A DNA stretch of 64,000 nt from Dendrolimus kikuchii (lineage: Eukaryota > Arthropoda > Insecta > Lepidoptera > Lasiocampidae): positions 5,615,838-5,679,837 of the forward strand of contig CM034401.1 in assembly GCA_019925095.2 (NCBI GenBank), read 5' to 3'. This document shows positions 33,913 to 46,160 of this stretch, one piece after another (positions within the stretch are counted from its first letter, which is position 1; each line of letters starts with the position of its first letter). The position numbers and the translations under genes are program-made. The notes under the pieces are model-generated. The model was given only the letters and a program-made list of their open reading frames with translations. It ran no database searches and had not been told where the DNA came from.

Positions 33913-34620
33913 TGATTAATTATAGATATCTTCTATGGGGTTTTTTCCAGTTCTAACAATTTTCCATTGTATACAAAATACCATTGTTTTAGAACGTTGT
34001 ATTTGAATCTCACGTTACAAATTTTAGTATCGGACTATTTAATCTTATCCGCCATGGGAATAGTAGATCAGTAGCTCTCTTACAGTAGCATACAATAGAC
34101 AATTGTCCTGATTTTATATAAAAAATGTTTAAGGCCTCTCTAACTTGACCACTAAACTACAATGAATTGTTTTTGTGTTATATAAGTAATTATCAGTTTT
34201 TACACCCACGGAAAAGTAGGGTGACGTTGCGTTATAGCTCTGTTTGGAGAGATTTCATTCGTAGTTGAAATAGACGAGTAATATGGTAAATATACATACG
34301 AAGTAGGTATATAGGATATTTCAATTGTTTAAACAATTTCTACTAAAATATATTTTAAATCAGTGTTTATAGTGTTTTATAGTCAGCGTCAGAACTTATG
34401 GCTGCTTTTAGTTCACCACGTAATAAATATGTTTACTTACTTACAAAATTCGGTATTGCATAAGTGTCTATAATGTTGATAAAGTTGGGATGTGTATGTG
34501 TGCAAGTACCGATGACTGGTTCGGGCTTCTCTGCATCATTATGAATCTTGCGTGAAATCCCGTTTGTCTTTGAAGTATCTGCTTCAGATACCTGGGCGCT
34601 GAATTTGTACTTTCTCTCGA

Positions 34621-34755
34621 TTTCACGCAATCTTCGGCATTCTTTATTGTGAGGCCAGTAGCGTATATCATCCTTTGCGATGTCAAAGTATCATTTTGGG
34701 GCGTATCTTTTTTATCGGGACCTAGCGGAAGCGGCATGGTTAGAATGCTCTTTTC
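34621..34755 (-). mobile_element. Decayed RTE-like LINE fragment
   Basis: On the minus strand the reading SILTMPLPLGPDKKDTPQ, then LTIKNAEDCVKSRE aligns in order with CLAMPPPPGPGRRGRPKK and LNTRDAEDRAKWRR of the copy at 62050-62435. The nucleotides also match blockwise (cttcggcat, gggacctagcggaagcggca). Frames are broken. Confidence 0.65.
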
Positions 34756-34839
34756 ACTTATACCTACTGTCTTTTTCTTTTTACGGTTCAAATGTGTGCT
34801 ACATATTTTTTTTACTGTACGGGAATGATACACGATCTT

Positions 34840-37270
34840 TTAAATGTCCTTTGTAAGGAACTGAGAAATATATGCTTGTACGTTATACGTGCGCTTCAAA
34901 TTCATTCAGAAACTCAAACAATATTGGTTAGTTGCTTATAATTTAGTAATTAAGCTATCAATTATCAGTATATCATCATTTTCTAACATGACAATACTAC
35001 GCAGCAAACCTGTTCGATATAGCAGATGATATGGCACGCACGGATGCGTACGGCTGTAGATTGCGTCTGCGAAATTTTATTAAACATTCTAAATGTAAAG
35101 AAAGTCTGCTTTTCCAGCCATGCATATGTATGGTGCTATCGTGCTGAAGACTGCGAACGCAGCGGACCGTGATTCATACTTGATATAGGCTATTTGAGAA
35201 CAATAGAAGAAATTGTACAAATAATGTAACAGTGGTTATTCAATAGCGGGCAATATACATTTCTGCGAGTTTTGTTGGAGGAAGTTACTTATTTAAGAAT
35301 TTGTTATTTTTTCATATTTGAATGGTTATAAATTTTCAATGATAATTTAATTAATTAAAATGTATAAACACGTATTAGATATAAATATGAACAAAGACTT
35401 CGTAGCCGCTTTCGCAAGAACGGAATCTCGTCAAACCCCTCCGTTCCTCTGTCTATCGGTTACAGACATTATGCTGAGCAGTTACTATATGGGCATAAAC
35501 TTTTTTTTTTTGTATATATCATTACAGAATGATATTACGAAAAAACTAACAATTCAGAGTCACCACCATACATGTATCTAAATGTTGCGTTGGGTAAGAA
35601 AGATTTTAAAAATAATAATGATTTACTCTATTGACTTATTTCGTCAGTATAGGCGGAGAGAGTAATCTAATAAAATGGAAAATTATGAAACACAAGGTAG
35701 ATTTAAAAAATACTATCAATACAAATGGGTTTGAACAAGTTCCGTTGATTATTTTATGCGTTATGGGGTATTTTTGAATAAATGCTTTTTTAGGGATTCG
35801 TTGTTAATGCACTAATTCACGTTTGTCACCTATACGGAATCATTTAATGTACGTGATTCAAGACGCGATTGGCCATGTATTATAATAAATAAAAAACAAT
35901 TATAGGAAAAAATACTGTGACAATTCCTTAAATTATTTTAGGATTATTTTATTTAGATTAATTAAATTTTTTCTTACCTTTAAATTCATATTAACGATTA
36001 AAGACTATCAACACAAAGGGCAAGTTTCCTTCTTTAAACACTATCATATAAATAACGACACGTACAATTAAGTAGCCTAAGCACGATTGTAAGTCAAACC
36101 TTGCTTGTGTTTACGAGATTGCCACCGAAGTAAGTTGACGTCGAACAAAATTAATATTCGCATCGAAACAATCTTATTATCTAACCATAAAGTTTAATTT
36201 TGAATAGCATAAACGTAAGAAGAAACTGGTTAATTACATACGGAACTAACGGATGCACTCACCATAGTATTCTTTACGCGTCACAAATAGTTTCCGCTAC
36301 GTTTGTTTTGGTTTAGACCTAACACAAATGACGGATAATGTTTTTTTATGGTTTATATTATTACAACATATCAACTGTGCCCGTACTTTATTACCATAGA
36401 AATTAAATTCTAAACTTTCTCCCAACATGATTTTACATCATCATATTTATAATACTAGTATAAACTTGAAAGAAGTAGCAATGACGACAATAACTTGGAG
36501 AAAACCTAAAAGTTCTTAAGCCCTGTAAGACTAGATGATGCTATAAGACATATTAGACGAGACTAGATTTTAAACTTTTAAATTAAGTTTAAAATATTAG
36601 AACATCAAACGCAAGAAAAGAATAATTAATGTATGGCGATATAATTTGTGAAGTCTGGTTTAGAATCTTAGAGTTACATTTTTTACTCGTTAATTGTCGT
36701 TTCTAGTATTTTTCATCTACAAATTAATAAATTTAATTCTTCAACATACTGTTTCTATCACGCAATCTATCACAGGTACCACAAACGTGTGATAAATCAA
36801 AGCCTCGCATCTCACTTCAACGTTAGACAATGGAACTTCTTGAGAAAGCGGTTGTTTGTGCTAAATCGTTGATTGACCATGACAATTTGATGTGGTTACT
36901 GGCTGGGAATTGCAATTACACAGTGTGACTGCATGTTCTTCGTAACTAAAACTAATGGTTGTGGTGTGGTTAGTGCACTATTAGACTGCCGGTGTAAATT
37001 TCCGGTGTCCGAGCCTAAATCATGCGATATTGTTACCCTAGTCACCCAAATTCGCTTGTCCTGGTTTAACAAATGTAAGTAAATCAATAAATACATATAT
37101 CGTAACCACAGAAACATGAGAAAGACTAACTCTATTCAATCATTTGATAGCAACACATTTAGATATATTTATTACCAAGCTGACATAAAGAATGGGCCCA
37201 ACCTATAGTCTCAAACTCTCAAAATTAAACATATATATCAAATCACACAAGGACATTTCCATGAATAAAC
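34840..37270. other. AT-rich stretch without recognisable features
   Basis: No splice-flanked coding island or repeat was recognised. A slightly GC-richer patch lies at 34995-35180. The region is a possible intron or intergenic background. Confidence 0.35.
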
Positions 37271-37275
37271 ATTTT

Positions 37276-37660
37276 AAAGATAATATACCGAAGTAAGAAA
37301 GAGAGTTGGTCTGAAAGAGAGTGTCGGGGTGAAGGTAAGGAAAGGAATGCTCCGGTGGTTCGGGCATGTGGAAAGAATGCATGATGAAAGAATGACTAAA
37401 CAGATATACAATGCAAAAGTGGATGGATGCAGAAGTCGTGGAAGGCCACGACACACCTTCCATGATCAAATTGATCGTGTACTAGCAGAAGGTGATGTCA
37501 GGAGCCTTAAGAACAGACGAGCTTGCATGACAAGAGTTATGAATGTCAAAGAGGCAAGTGAGGTGTGTAAGAATAAGCCTAAATGGCACTCTGTTGTTCG
37601 TGCCTACCCCGCAAGGGAACTGGCGTGAAGTTATGTATGTATGTATGTAAAGATAATATA
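37276..37660 (+). mobile_element. (ATGT)n-tailed LINE, 361-bp insert with 12-bp TSD (best copy)
   Basis: The insert 37288-37648 is open from its first in-frame codon near 37287 to the stop at 37626-37628. It encodes the tail of a non-LTR ORF: KGMLRWFGHVERMHDERM, then GRPRHTFHDQID, and ending VVRAYPARELA. The ORF stop is followed at once by an (ATGT)n tail. Perfect copies of aaagataatata flank it at 37276-37287 and 37649-37660. The clade is not certain; the LRWFGHVERM motif is shared by RTE-like and related LINEs. Six other copies lie in the window. Confidence 0.9.
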
Positions 37661-38102
37661 AATTCGTCACTTACTTACTTTACTGAAGAGCTCAGTGCCT
37701 GGCGAATGGTACAACAACTGCGTCTCCCTCGCCTCACGCACCGCTTAAATACTATAAAGTACTTGATAGTACCGTCAATTAAATGTTCGCAATCTAAAAT
37801 GTCCAGCAACTTGTTAATACTTTTTATAAATACCACCAAAACATTTAATAAATATAACAGTATCGTATTTACTAACTAATCCTTGTTATTCACTACAAGA
37901 CATAGATAAACATCTGCCTTTAAATATATATTGTTTAATGTTACCTAACATAATCTATAAAATTATGCCGTTATTATATGTGTAATTACTACAACTAGCT
38001 TCATAACATCTATAAACATATTATTATATTAGCAGCCATAAATTTAGGATGCCAACAAAAAATATTATTGACTAAACATTAGTGCCGTCGTAAGTGCTTG
38101 AG

Positions 38103-38345
38103 GGGTTTTTTTTATTGACGTATAGGTTCCGTACGATAGCTATCTCATCTAATGTTAAGTTACGATGCGATCTAGGATAGTGCATACTTTCCTAGTATAA
38201 CTTGTTACTGTTAAATTAAGCACTATTTTATATTGTACTTGTTTAGCTTATTACTGGAGACCAATATTTTTTTAATTCTATCAAATCCAAACCATTCGCG
38301 GCTTGAGGTTTGTATGAATTGGGAAACACAGACTTCGGCAAAGAT
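38103..38345 (-). mobile_element. Jockey/CR1-like LINE 3' fragment
   Basis: The minus reading of 38281-38345 gives LPKSVFPNSYKPQAANGLDL, matching the LPESVFP segment in 19711-20047 and 63005-63247. The block 38105-38188 matches the 3'UTR at 62895-62970 (tataggttccgtacgatagc compared with cataggttcgcatttgatag). The A tail is the T-run at 38105-38114. Confidence 0.6.
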
Positions 38346-38695
38346 AAAATAAAATCGCCAATAGCATTGGATTCAAGCCCCCCGAAGCATAGACTATAAT
38401 AAAATTCAAGATCATTTCAGATGTTTGACTTTCTCGTAGCACCTTATGTGTAAGTGAATCCAATTAGATTATATAAGAAAGTAGATATTTTATTACGGTT
38501 CAGCATAGGATCGTTTTTAGAGCTCTGTAGGCATATGAAAAACTGACTATGTATAATTTCGTGATAACAATATGTCTATTCTGACAGTGTATGTTAAAAG
38601 TTAGGGTACTTAAAGACTTTCTACCTATCATTAAATAGAAAAATATGGATAAATAAATAGACGGATATGTTTCACAATCGATATTTTTATTTATG

Positions 38696-38761
38696 ACTTA
38701 GTTGTTCGTGCCTACCCCGCGAGGGAACTGGCGTGAAGTTATGTATGTATGTACTTAGTTG
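38696..38761 (+). mobile_element. (ATGT)n-tailed LINE, 48-bp insert with 9-bp TSD
   Basis: Only the last about 35 bp of the LINE plus a short (ATGT)n tail are present (38705-38752). They are bracketed by acttagttg at 38696-38704 and 38753-38761. Confidence 0.8.
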
Positions 38762-39341
38762 GTAGTGCGTTTTTAATATTGTAAAAAGCATATAATTCCT
38801 TTAATTTTAATTTCTATAAAATGGAAAATTATGAAAAATATAACCTATTACAACTTACAGGACAATTTCGACGAAATTTAGTTTGCAGAGTATATGCCGA
38901 GTTTTTTAAATAGGGATATCTTTGGTTCAATGCTATTTATTTATGAAGTTCCATGGCCAAATGTGTGATGAGTTAGATTCACACTTGGTCGGCTTTTTAT
39001 AGCCAAGTTTTTATCTTTACGTCCTAAAATGGTAAAACCTACTCTCACTGGTAGTTAGTTGTCGTCTAGGAAGCATAACGTGTTTACCGCTTCAGATGTT
39101 GTGTCTAGAAAACAGACATTAGATCATAATTTCCTGAGTTGAAACCTCGTAATTATTAGTATTTGAAATAAAATTTATTTTAATTAAAACTAGTTTTAAA
39201 CGTAATTTTTGTTATGCGTTGACGCCTCAAGTCAGTGTAATCATGGTAAATAAAACACAATTCTAAGAAAGTTTAAAAAAATTATAATAATGTGATTCTT
39301 TAACCAACTTCTTAATTTTTATACATTGTATAATAAAATAA

Positions 39342-39449
39342 TACATACATACGTAGCTTCACGCCAGTTCCCTTGCGGGGTAGGCACGAACAACGGAGCG
39401 CCATTTAGGCTTGTTCTTACACACCTCACTTGCTTCTTTCACATTCATA
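39342..39449 (-). mobile_element. (ATGT)n-tailed LINE, 5'-truncated
   Basis: The left-edge tail (tacatacatacg) and the 3' about 95 bp of the family are present. Flanks are AT-rich (ataataaaataata and aaatataataata) and give no exact duplication. Confidence 0.75.
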
Positions 39450-39464
39450 AAATATAATAATAGC

Positions 39465-39757
39465 AGCCCCTAAACGTCTCACTGCTGGGCTCGGGCCTCC
39501 CACTATTGGGGAACGGACAGTATACCTCCGCCACGCTTAAACGAGGCGGCTTGGCGGGTTTGACACATCGGTTATCTTGATGTGCAGTTTTCATCACCAT
39601 ATTTTCCTTCACCGTTGTTAGCACGTGGTAATTGCGACAATGTGCACATTGGTCAGAAAAGTGCCTAAGTAGTGCATGCGTTCAGGCTAGGAATCGTACC
39701 CGCGTCCTTTTAGTTTCGGACGCGTGTGCTAACCATTACGCTACCACGACTTTATTC
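39465..39757 (-). repeat. tRNA-derived SINE, near full-length
   Basis: On the minus strand: head gtggtagcgtaatggttagc (box A), box B ggtacgattcc, then body with aatgtgcacattgtcgcaat, ggtgaaggaaaatatggtga and a 3' end with cactattggggaacggacag on plus. It is the same family as 21112-21400 and 46018-46160. Confidence 0.7.
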
Positions 39758-40339
39758 ATTGAGTTTAAATCAATTAAACGTTAATTTATGAAATATTGTA
39801 AAAATATTACTTTTATCATCACGGAGTAGGTAAAAGTCGTCCGTAGATGGAAGGATCTGTGGGTTCCAATCACATTAAAAAATAATGTAGGTAATGTACA
39901 TATAATTTTCACAGTATATTTCATTTTATCTAAATAATTTTATACATTGTATTTGCCAACAGAATGTTAGTAGTAGTGGCACAGGGTTATTGGATTAACA
40001 TGATAGTTTTCTTTTAAAAAAATATCTCTAGAAAATTAATTTTGATTTAATTGTTGTTTATAAAATACCTTAACATTATTAATCTCACGATTGATCAATA
40101 GTGATTCGATCAGTAAATCATTTGGTATTCAAAAATGCTAATACTTCTACAGTTCCTTGAACAATCTAGGTATCCCTAATGCTTTAATTGACTTGAGGCC
40201 ATCATTCAATCTTTGTTGTTTTTCCTCGTTTACGGATTGAAGGACCGTTAGCTTTATTGCTATTACTAATTGTAGCTTGGACCAGTGATTTTCAACTCTA
40301 TTATTGATTATAGCCCCCGGAGGGTTCTAATCCTTTATA

Positions 40340-40586
40340 TACTTTTTCTTGTTAATTTTGCAGTCTTTGTTATCCCTGCTTGTGAAATCAGAAGCACGCA
40401 TGTCATCATTATCATCCGTTACGGCTTTAAACCAGGATCTCTTGTGTCTAAGCTTTCTACCAGGGTCTGTCAGAAACTGCAGATATTTACTGCTAGATAT
40501 TTCTTCCCCACAAAACGAGATGTTTTCCGTAAAACGTGGCCTATCAGCGAAGGCGATTCTACGAGAATGCATTTCTCGTAGAATCA
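40340..40586 (-). mobile_element. Decayed RTE-like LINE fragment
   Basis: The minus reading contains SFCGEEISSSKYLQFL, then DPGRKLRHKRSWFKAV and DDMRASDFTSRDNKD. These align in order with the SYVGNKCLAMPPPPGPGRR, RGRPKKCWLDVV and DDMRTNGLNTRDAED blocks of 62050-62435. A 13-bp hairpin sits at its 5' end. Confidence 0.55.
40555..40585. repeat. 13-bp hairpin at the 5' end of a LINE fragment
   Basis: Arms 40555-40567 (gattctacgagaa) and 40573-40585 (ttctcgtagaatc) are exact, with loop tgcat. Its position marks the 5' limit of the recognisable LINE sequence. Confidence 0.85.
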
Positions 40587-40789
40587 TTTATCGCTACTTA
40601 ATACGGCCAATTAATAATTTGAATTTATGTAACAATGCAACGTATCTGTTAATTTTTACTGTACAACATATCATATCAGAATCTGCTCTTGCGGGGAGGA
40701 GGGGCAGTTTTGGATGGGAACAATTGGGAAACACCGCCATACTATATTGTAATAATCTTTTTTCCTAACGAGCGGTAAATATATATCTG

Positions 40790-41560
40790 CCCCCTTACTG
40801 CTAAAAGGTAGATCCGTGATTATATCCTACCAGGTTCTAAATTAGCTTAGCGTTCCTTTGAAGTTAACATCTCTTCCACTAATGTATTTGTGTCGAGTAC
40901 TATAAAGGCAATAACAGCACTTAATAAAAATGTGGACAAGTGGTCTACGGGATAACAAAGTTTGAGTATATCTGATTTCAATTGCTTCCATAATATACAA
41001 TTTATGTGATGTTGTAAATTTCGCTGATTTCCTAATTCAGCGCATAGCCGTCACGTTGTATGAAATTTGTAACATTGTTTAATAAAATATGTAGGTCTCT
41101 AGTGCAAATTGTTACTATGTTTATGGCTAGAGCCCTATAACAAAACTCTATCAACACTTGTGATGTTAATCGGTAAAATTAACAAGTCGCGCGGCCTTGT
41201 TTCGTCTCTCGTGTTTGAGAATACTTTTTGATTTCGACGAATTATCATTTCAAGCATTAGTATACGTATTAGCACATTAGTATTGTTCTGGAAGAGTAAA
41301 AAGGAGAAAGTTATTTTTCTTAATTTGTAGCTGTTATGTACTTTTAGGTAAGTCGATGTAACAGTTATAGACATAACATTGGAAACTGTATGAAGATGAT
41401 GAAGTAAGGAATTAGATCTTGTTATTCAACTTTCATCACTTTAACCGCAGTTCATTCAACTACTATTAAACGTTTATATGTCTCGTATTTAATGTATTTT
41501 CATAATATGTATGTACATGTGTATCCATGCTTCTTATTTCAAATGTCGTAAGGTATAAAT
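40790..41560. other. AT-rich stretch without recognisable features
   Basis: I see no element or coding island here. Confidence 0.3.
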
Positions 41561-41569
41561 CATATTTTT

Positions 41570-41745
41570 TTAGAAAAGCGCAAGAATTATTTTTTATTAC
41601 CTATTATAATATTTTATTTAACTAGCAATGTTTGGTGGTTTCTATGGTTAGATCAAATCTTGCAAGCTGAATTAGAACTAGTTCCCCTACACTTACGTCT
41701 TTGCAATTTTACATGCTTGTTCAATTCCGATGACAATACACGAAA
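41570..41745. repeat. Interspersed repeat copy, paired with 43740-43900
   Basis: It shares ordered blocks with 43740-43900: tttatttaactagcaatgtt compared with tttatgtatattgcaatgtt, then caaatcttgcaagctgaatt compared with caaatctagcaagctgaatt. The class is not identified. Confidence 0.5.
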
Positions 41746-42257
41746 ATAAATAAAAGCAGTAAAAAATTAAAAAAAAACGTTTATTTTTTATAGAATCTGT
41801 AGTTACGCGATCACGTCATTATTCAGCCCTTTAACTCGCTTCATGGAATATGTAATTAGTCTAATGAATTTATGCTAAGATAACAGTCGTGCTAAATAGT
41901 GATGATGCAAGATTTACTATGGAGCATTATTATCTGTTTATTGTGTACGAGTCAGGAATATTTTTGCTTTACATATTTCGAGGCTTTTTTATATCTTATA
42001 TTTGTTTGTTAAAAGGAAGTTGTATGTGTTTTTTTATTTAGTACTAAGTAATTTTTTTTTAATTAAATTATTTTTTTTTGGTCAGAAACCCTTGTAGGCG
42101 TCCTCAGAACAGACTGGCAAAGTTTCATCATAATCTGATCAGTGTTTAAGGAACGCATAGAGGACAAACATATTTTTTTTTTTTTTTGTATAGATGGTAA
42201 ATAAAGTTCAGTCTGTTTGTGGCGGTATATGCACATGATTTTGATTAATTCTGGTGA

Positions 42258-42475
42258 CGGTTTTTGTAATTGAGCGGACTAAGCCTTCGTCAGCTGTGCT
42301 CTTTGCAACACAGAGGCTCCGAGTTTGATCTCTGGTATGGTAAATTTCGTAAACGAACTTTCCGTTATTTACTTTGGTCTTGGTGGCTGGGAATATATAT
42401 AGCGTACCGTGCTTAACTTAGGGATTTACGATAGTGTGTTTGTCTGCCAATTATTTATTTATTTATTCGTGATTA
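42258..42475 (+). repeat. tRNA-derived SINE, near full-length
   Basis: It has a box A-like tgtaattgagcggactaag, a decayed box B in gagtttgatctctgg, then gtaaatttcgtaaacgaact, ttccgttatttactttggtc and an A/T-rich end after gtttgtctgccaattattta. It is the plus-oriented relative of 30320-30555. Confidence 0.65.
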
Positions 42476-42676
42476 AGGGTATGTATGTATCTAACTGTGA
42501 TTCCAGACCCTTTGGACAATCGAAAATTTACCTCCATAGAAATTGAAGATTTAGTTGTAATCGTGTTAGCCTTTCTTCCAACTTTGATTATATTAAATTA
42601 CAAGTCGATTTTTATATATTTTTCTTTTGTATCGATGGCGCTTCCTTTAAAAATATCCAGCCAAACCACCACTACT

Positions 42677-42766
42677 TGTTTAAATTACATACATACATAC
42701 ATACATAACTTCACGCCAGTTCCCTTGCGGGGTAGGCACGAACAACAGAGTGCCATGTTTAAATTA
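42677..42766 (-). mobile_element. (ATGT)n-tailed LINE, 68-bp insert with 11-bp TSD
   Basis: The insert 42688-42755 holds the tail and the last about 45 bp of the LINE. Perfect copies of tgtttaaatta flank it at 42677-42687 and 42756-42766. Confidence 0.9.
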
Positions 42767-42889
42767 ATAACAATGAAAAGTGGACAGATTGGTCGTAGCA
42801 GTATTGTGGTTCATATCAGGGCCGCCCCACATTGTTGTCGGTTACATTGTGTATTTTCTGAGTCGCCCATATTGATTTAATTAATATAT

Positions 42890-43155
42890 CTATCTATACT
42901 ATAATAAATCTGTACATCTGTGTATCTGTGTGGTTGGAGTTTGTGCAATGCGTTTAAAAATGTGACAAAAATCAGGGGGATAATTCGGACCAGGAGATTC
43001 CGAAAGTGCAATTTTTAGAATTTTTGTCTGTCTGTCTGTTACAGCAATCACGGGAAAACTACTGAACCGATTTAAATGAAACTCGACACAGAGCAAGATC
43101 ATATCTCGGAGCGTAACTTAGGATACATTTTATCCCGATAAATGATGTTGTTTCC
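42890..43155 (-). repeat. Interspersed repeat with 'actactgaaccgattt' motif
   Basis: It carries the left edge ctatactataataaatctgt, a (GTCT)n run at 43025-43040, then gggaaaactactgaaccgat and tttatcccgataaatgatg. It is the same general repeat class as 32592-32812. Confidence 0.5.
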
Positions 43156-43739
43156 ATAGAATAGACCCATTATCAAAATAGATAGTACTGAAATCAGGTT
43201 TTTTCAATTTACTAACAAATACTTACGTTGTCATAAACAACATGTCATTTGGTGTATTACTTGAAATCAGGTTGGCTTCGACTCTCCTTTATGTTTTGTT
43301 GGGCAGTTGTCTAGACTATAAGGACCTAGTTTCTTTGTTATTATACGCAAAAAAGCAAATAAGTTTTTATATAAGTAAAATAAACCTAGGCTTTGACACG
43401 CGGCGCAGCCACGGGGCAAACTCTGATATTGTTATATACATATATCAACTAATACTTTCCACACAGCTTCATATGCACAGTTTGAATATACTTGTCCGAT
43501 GGAAACTAGCCCTTTTCGAAGATAAAAATATTTTAACCCCCGATTGTCTAAAGTGTATATGCATATAGTATATAAACCCTCGAAATGTCACAATAATTGG
43601 TTCATTAAAGGCTTAAAAAACCTCACGAACACACTTAAATTCAAGACTGATATTGGTTACTATACTTAGTTGGAGAAATAAGTGCCACAAGTGCCATATT
43701 ACAAAATTTATCGTAATTCGAGCTCCCATTTTCCCATTC

Positions 43740-43900
43740 GTAGTTTTCTTTTAATCTTTCGTGTGACATTTTATATTTTTAAAGCTTTTATTTATGTATA
43801 TTGCAATGTTTATTAGTCAGTTAGTTTTTTAAGGTCAAATCTAGCAAGCTGAATTTGAACGACCTACTTTGCACGCTTGTTTTGTCGAAAAGTTATAAAA
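43740..43900. repeat. Interspersed repeat copy, paired with 41570-41745
   Basis: It is the more diverged partner of the repeat at 41570-41745, in the same orientation. Confidence 0.5.
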
Positions 43901-44077
43901 GGAAAAAATTAATATTCGTGAATGTAGGTGTGTGTGGTGTGTAATTTTTATTAAATAGTATGGACAGCAATAGGTGCGATGCAGCTGTTTTAAATGTGGA
44001 TTGTAAAGTAAAAGAATCTAAGCACTGCCCATAGTGTAAAGATTAATTCTTTCCCTAATAATTAGTTCACATTGCCG

Positions 44078-44345
44078 CTTCATCGGACTTAATGGAGAAG
44101 ATCGTTCGTACCGCACGCAAAACGGCAGTCCAATGTACAGTGTGGTTCGGAACGCACGCACATACAGACATAACGTCCTGTTACAGCTATTTACGTTGTT
44201 TTCGTGGGCAAACGTTTGCGCAAATATTTGCACAGAGAAAATGGATGTGCGTACAAGTGAAGTGGCGATACGGTGTTGTGAGCTAATCGTGGGATACGTT
44301 ATGAGCTAGCGGATACAGATTTGACATTTGGACATGTTTTTGGAC
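44078..44345. other. CpG-enriched segment, possible promoter or 5' exon
   Basis: CpG density rises (gatcgttcgtaccgcacgca, cggaacgcacgcacat, gggcaaacgtttgcgcaaat) in a region with no repeat match seen. A donor-like gacgag/gtttgt occurs at about 44351. Open frames on both strands are short and unremarkable. Confidence 0.25.
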
Positions 44346-44359
44346 GGACGAGGTTTGTA

Positions 44360-46010
44360 ATTGAGATAATTGTAATTATTTAAATTGAGAATGATTATTT
44401 GGGCTTTTGACACTTTTATTCGAAATTAGCTGTGTTCGTCACTATGTTTGCGCGCGAATTGGGCTTTACATTACTATCTTCTGAACGATTCAAGGTATCG
44501 AAAAATTAATAGAAATGAATATAAAATTAAATATTAATTTCGGGACGATTTTTCAATCACCACATAAAAGTTACTCATAGAATAAAGTATGACATGGAAC
44601 AATTGAAAATTTCAGTTGCATAAATAAAACAGTTGAATGGTTTTACTTTTGAATTCACTCAGGTTATAATTTATTCGACTAATAACTTTTATCTGACGAT
44701 TGAAAAGTAGGTCCTTATTCATATACATAAGAATGGGAAAACGATAACTTTGTGTAGTCCGTCAAGCACAGAAGTCCCGAACTAAAATTAAAACTTTAAA
44801 CTTTACTTTACTTGACTTTAGCAACTTTCGGTTGCAACAGAGTACAAAATAATAAGGTTAAATAAAAAATGGTGAAATATTGACATTGTAGCTTACTATA
44901 CTAATAAGGTAATTCTTTTACTGAAATTTTTATCGAAATTTCTGAAGTCGTGTCGGAACTTATTTGTGTCAAACCCTGACACAGATTGACAGTTAATAAT
45001 TTTAAAAACAGTAATTTATAATTTAGGCATCGTTTAAATAGCAATTTCCACATAAATTTTGGAATTTATTTCGAAATCGTTTTGAAATTGGGCGATGGTA
45101 AGTAGAAGGTTTGGAATCCCGAAGGCTGTAGAGTGTAGACTCGTTAATTATACTTAATTTAAAAAATAGCACATAAATAGGATTTATAAAAGTCGTCATT
45201 TACTGTCTAATTCAAACATAAAATCTATTTTATGATGTTTATTTAAATACGGTATACCGGAAGTCAATTTACACGTTATGCAAGTATTTTAAAACCTGTT
45301 GTAATAAAACGAAAGCCATTTAAGTTTATTTATTGGTAAAATACGAAAGTTGTTTTATTTTATGTTCTTTAAATAATGTGTCGTGTGACTGAACTGATGC
45401 ATATATACATAATAATAACAAAGTTAGGAGTATATGAAAGAGGTAAGAAGTGAAGGTGCAATTCAATATAAAATAGGTATTAATTTTCAATGAAATAAAA
45501 TTTGATAAGCTGCGACGACTTTAGCTTACATTTTTTAAATTATTTTTGCGCAATACTGAAAGGATTTATCTATAAAATAGTTTAAAAATATTTATTAGAC
45601 GTTATTTCTAATTTTTTTTGACCGTCTTAAATTGGCCGGCACAATCCATATTGCTATCCGTATGCATAAGTATGGAAAACAGTTATATCTGTTGGTATAT
45701 ATACATTTGTCACATATTCTCAAAAATATGTTATACCTATAGTTTCTAAAGTATACCTTACTAAATTTCATAAAATATATTGAAGAATGTATAGAAAGAA
45801 CAAACAAATACTCTATCGTATGTAGGACTGTTAGGGGAAATTATACCATTGTTGGCAACCCCCCAGTGATTTGCATTCTGTCAATTTGTTCCTGATATTA
45901 AGAAATATTACATAAATCGTTACATACTTTATTTCTATTACTTATTTATATATTTTTTACTTTTAATTTATTTTTGGTATTTAATAGGTTTTTTAAAGTT
46001 AGTTTACTTT
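44360..46010. other. AT-rich stretch without recognisable features
   Basis: I see nothing beyond short T-runs and small accidental frames. Confidence 0.3.
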
Positions 46011-46017
46011 AATTTAT

Positions 46018-46160
46018 CGTTATTAGCACGTGGTAATTGTAACAATATGCACATTAGGTCAGAAAACTGCCTAAATGGCGCATGCGTTCCGGCCAGGTTT
46101 CAACTCCGCGCCCTTTGAATTTGGGACGCATGCGCTAGCCATTACGCTACCACGACTTGT
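46018..46160 (-). repeat. tRNA-derived SINE, head and part of body
   Basis: On the minus strand: gtggtagcgtaatggctagc (box A), ggagttgaaacctgg in place of box B, then gaacgcatgcgcc... and taatgtgcatattgttacaa. It is the same family as 39465-39757. Confidence 0.6.

Noticed and set aside
39342..39449. A target-site duplication for this LINE copy
   Set aside because: The flanks are similar only through AT-rich low complexity and do not match exactly.
42485..42880. A 131-codon plus-strand frame
   Set aside because: It crosses a reversed LINE tail (42688-42755), so it is accidental.
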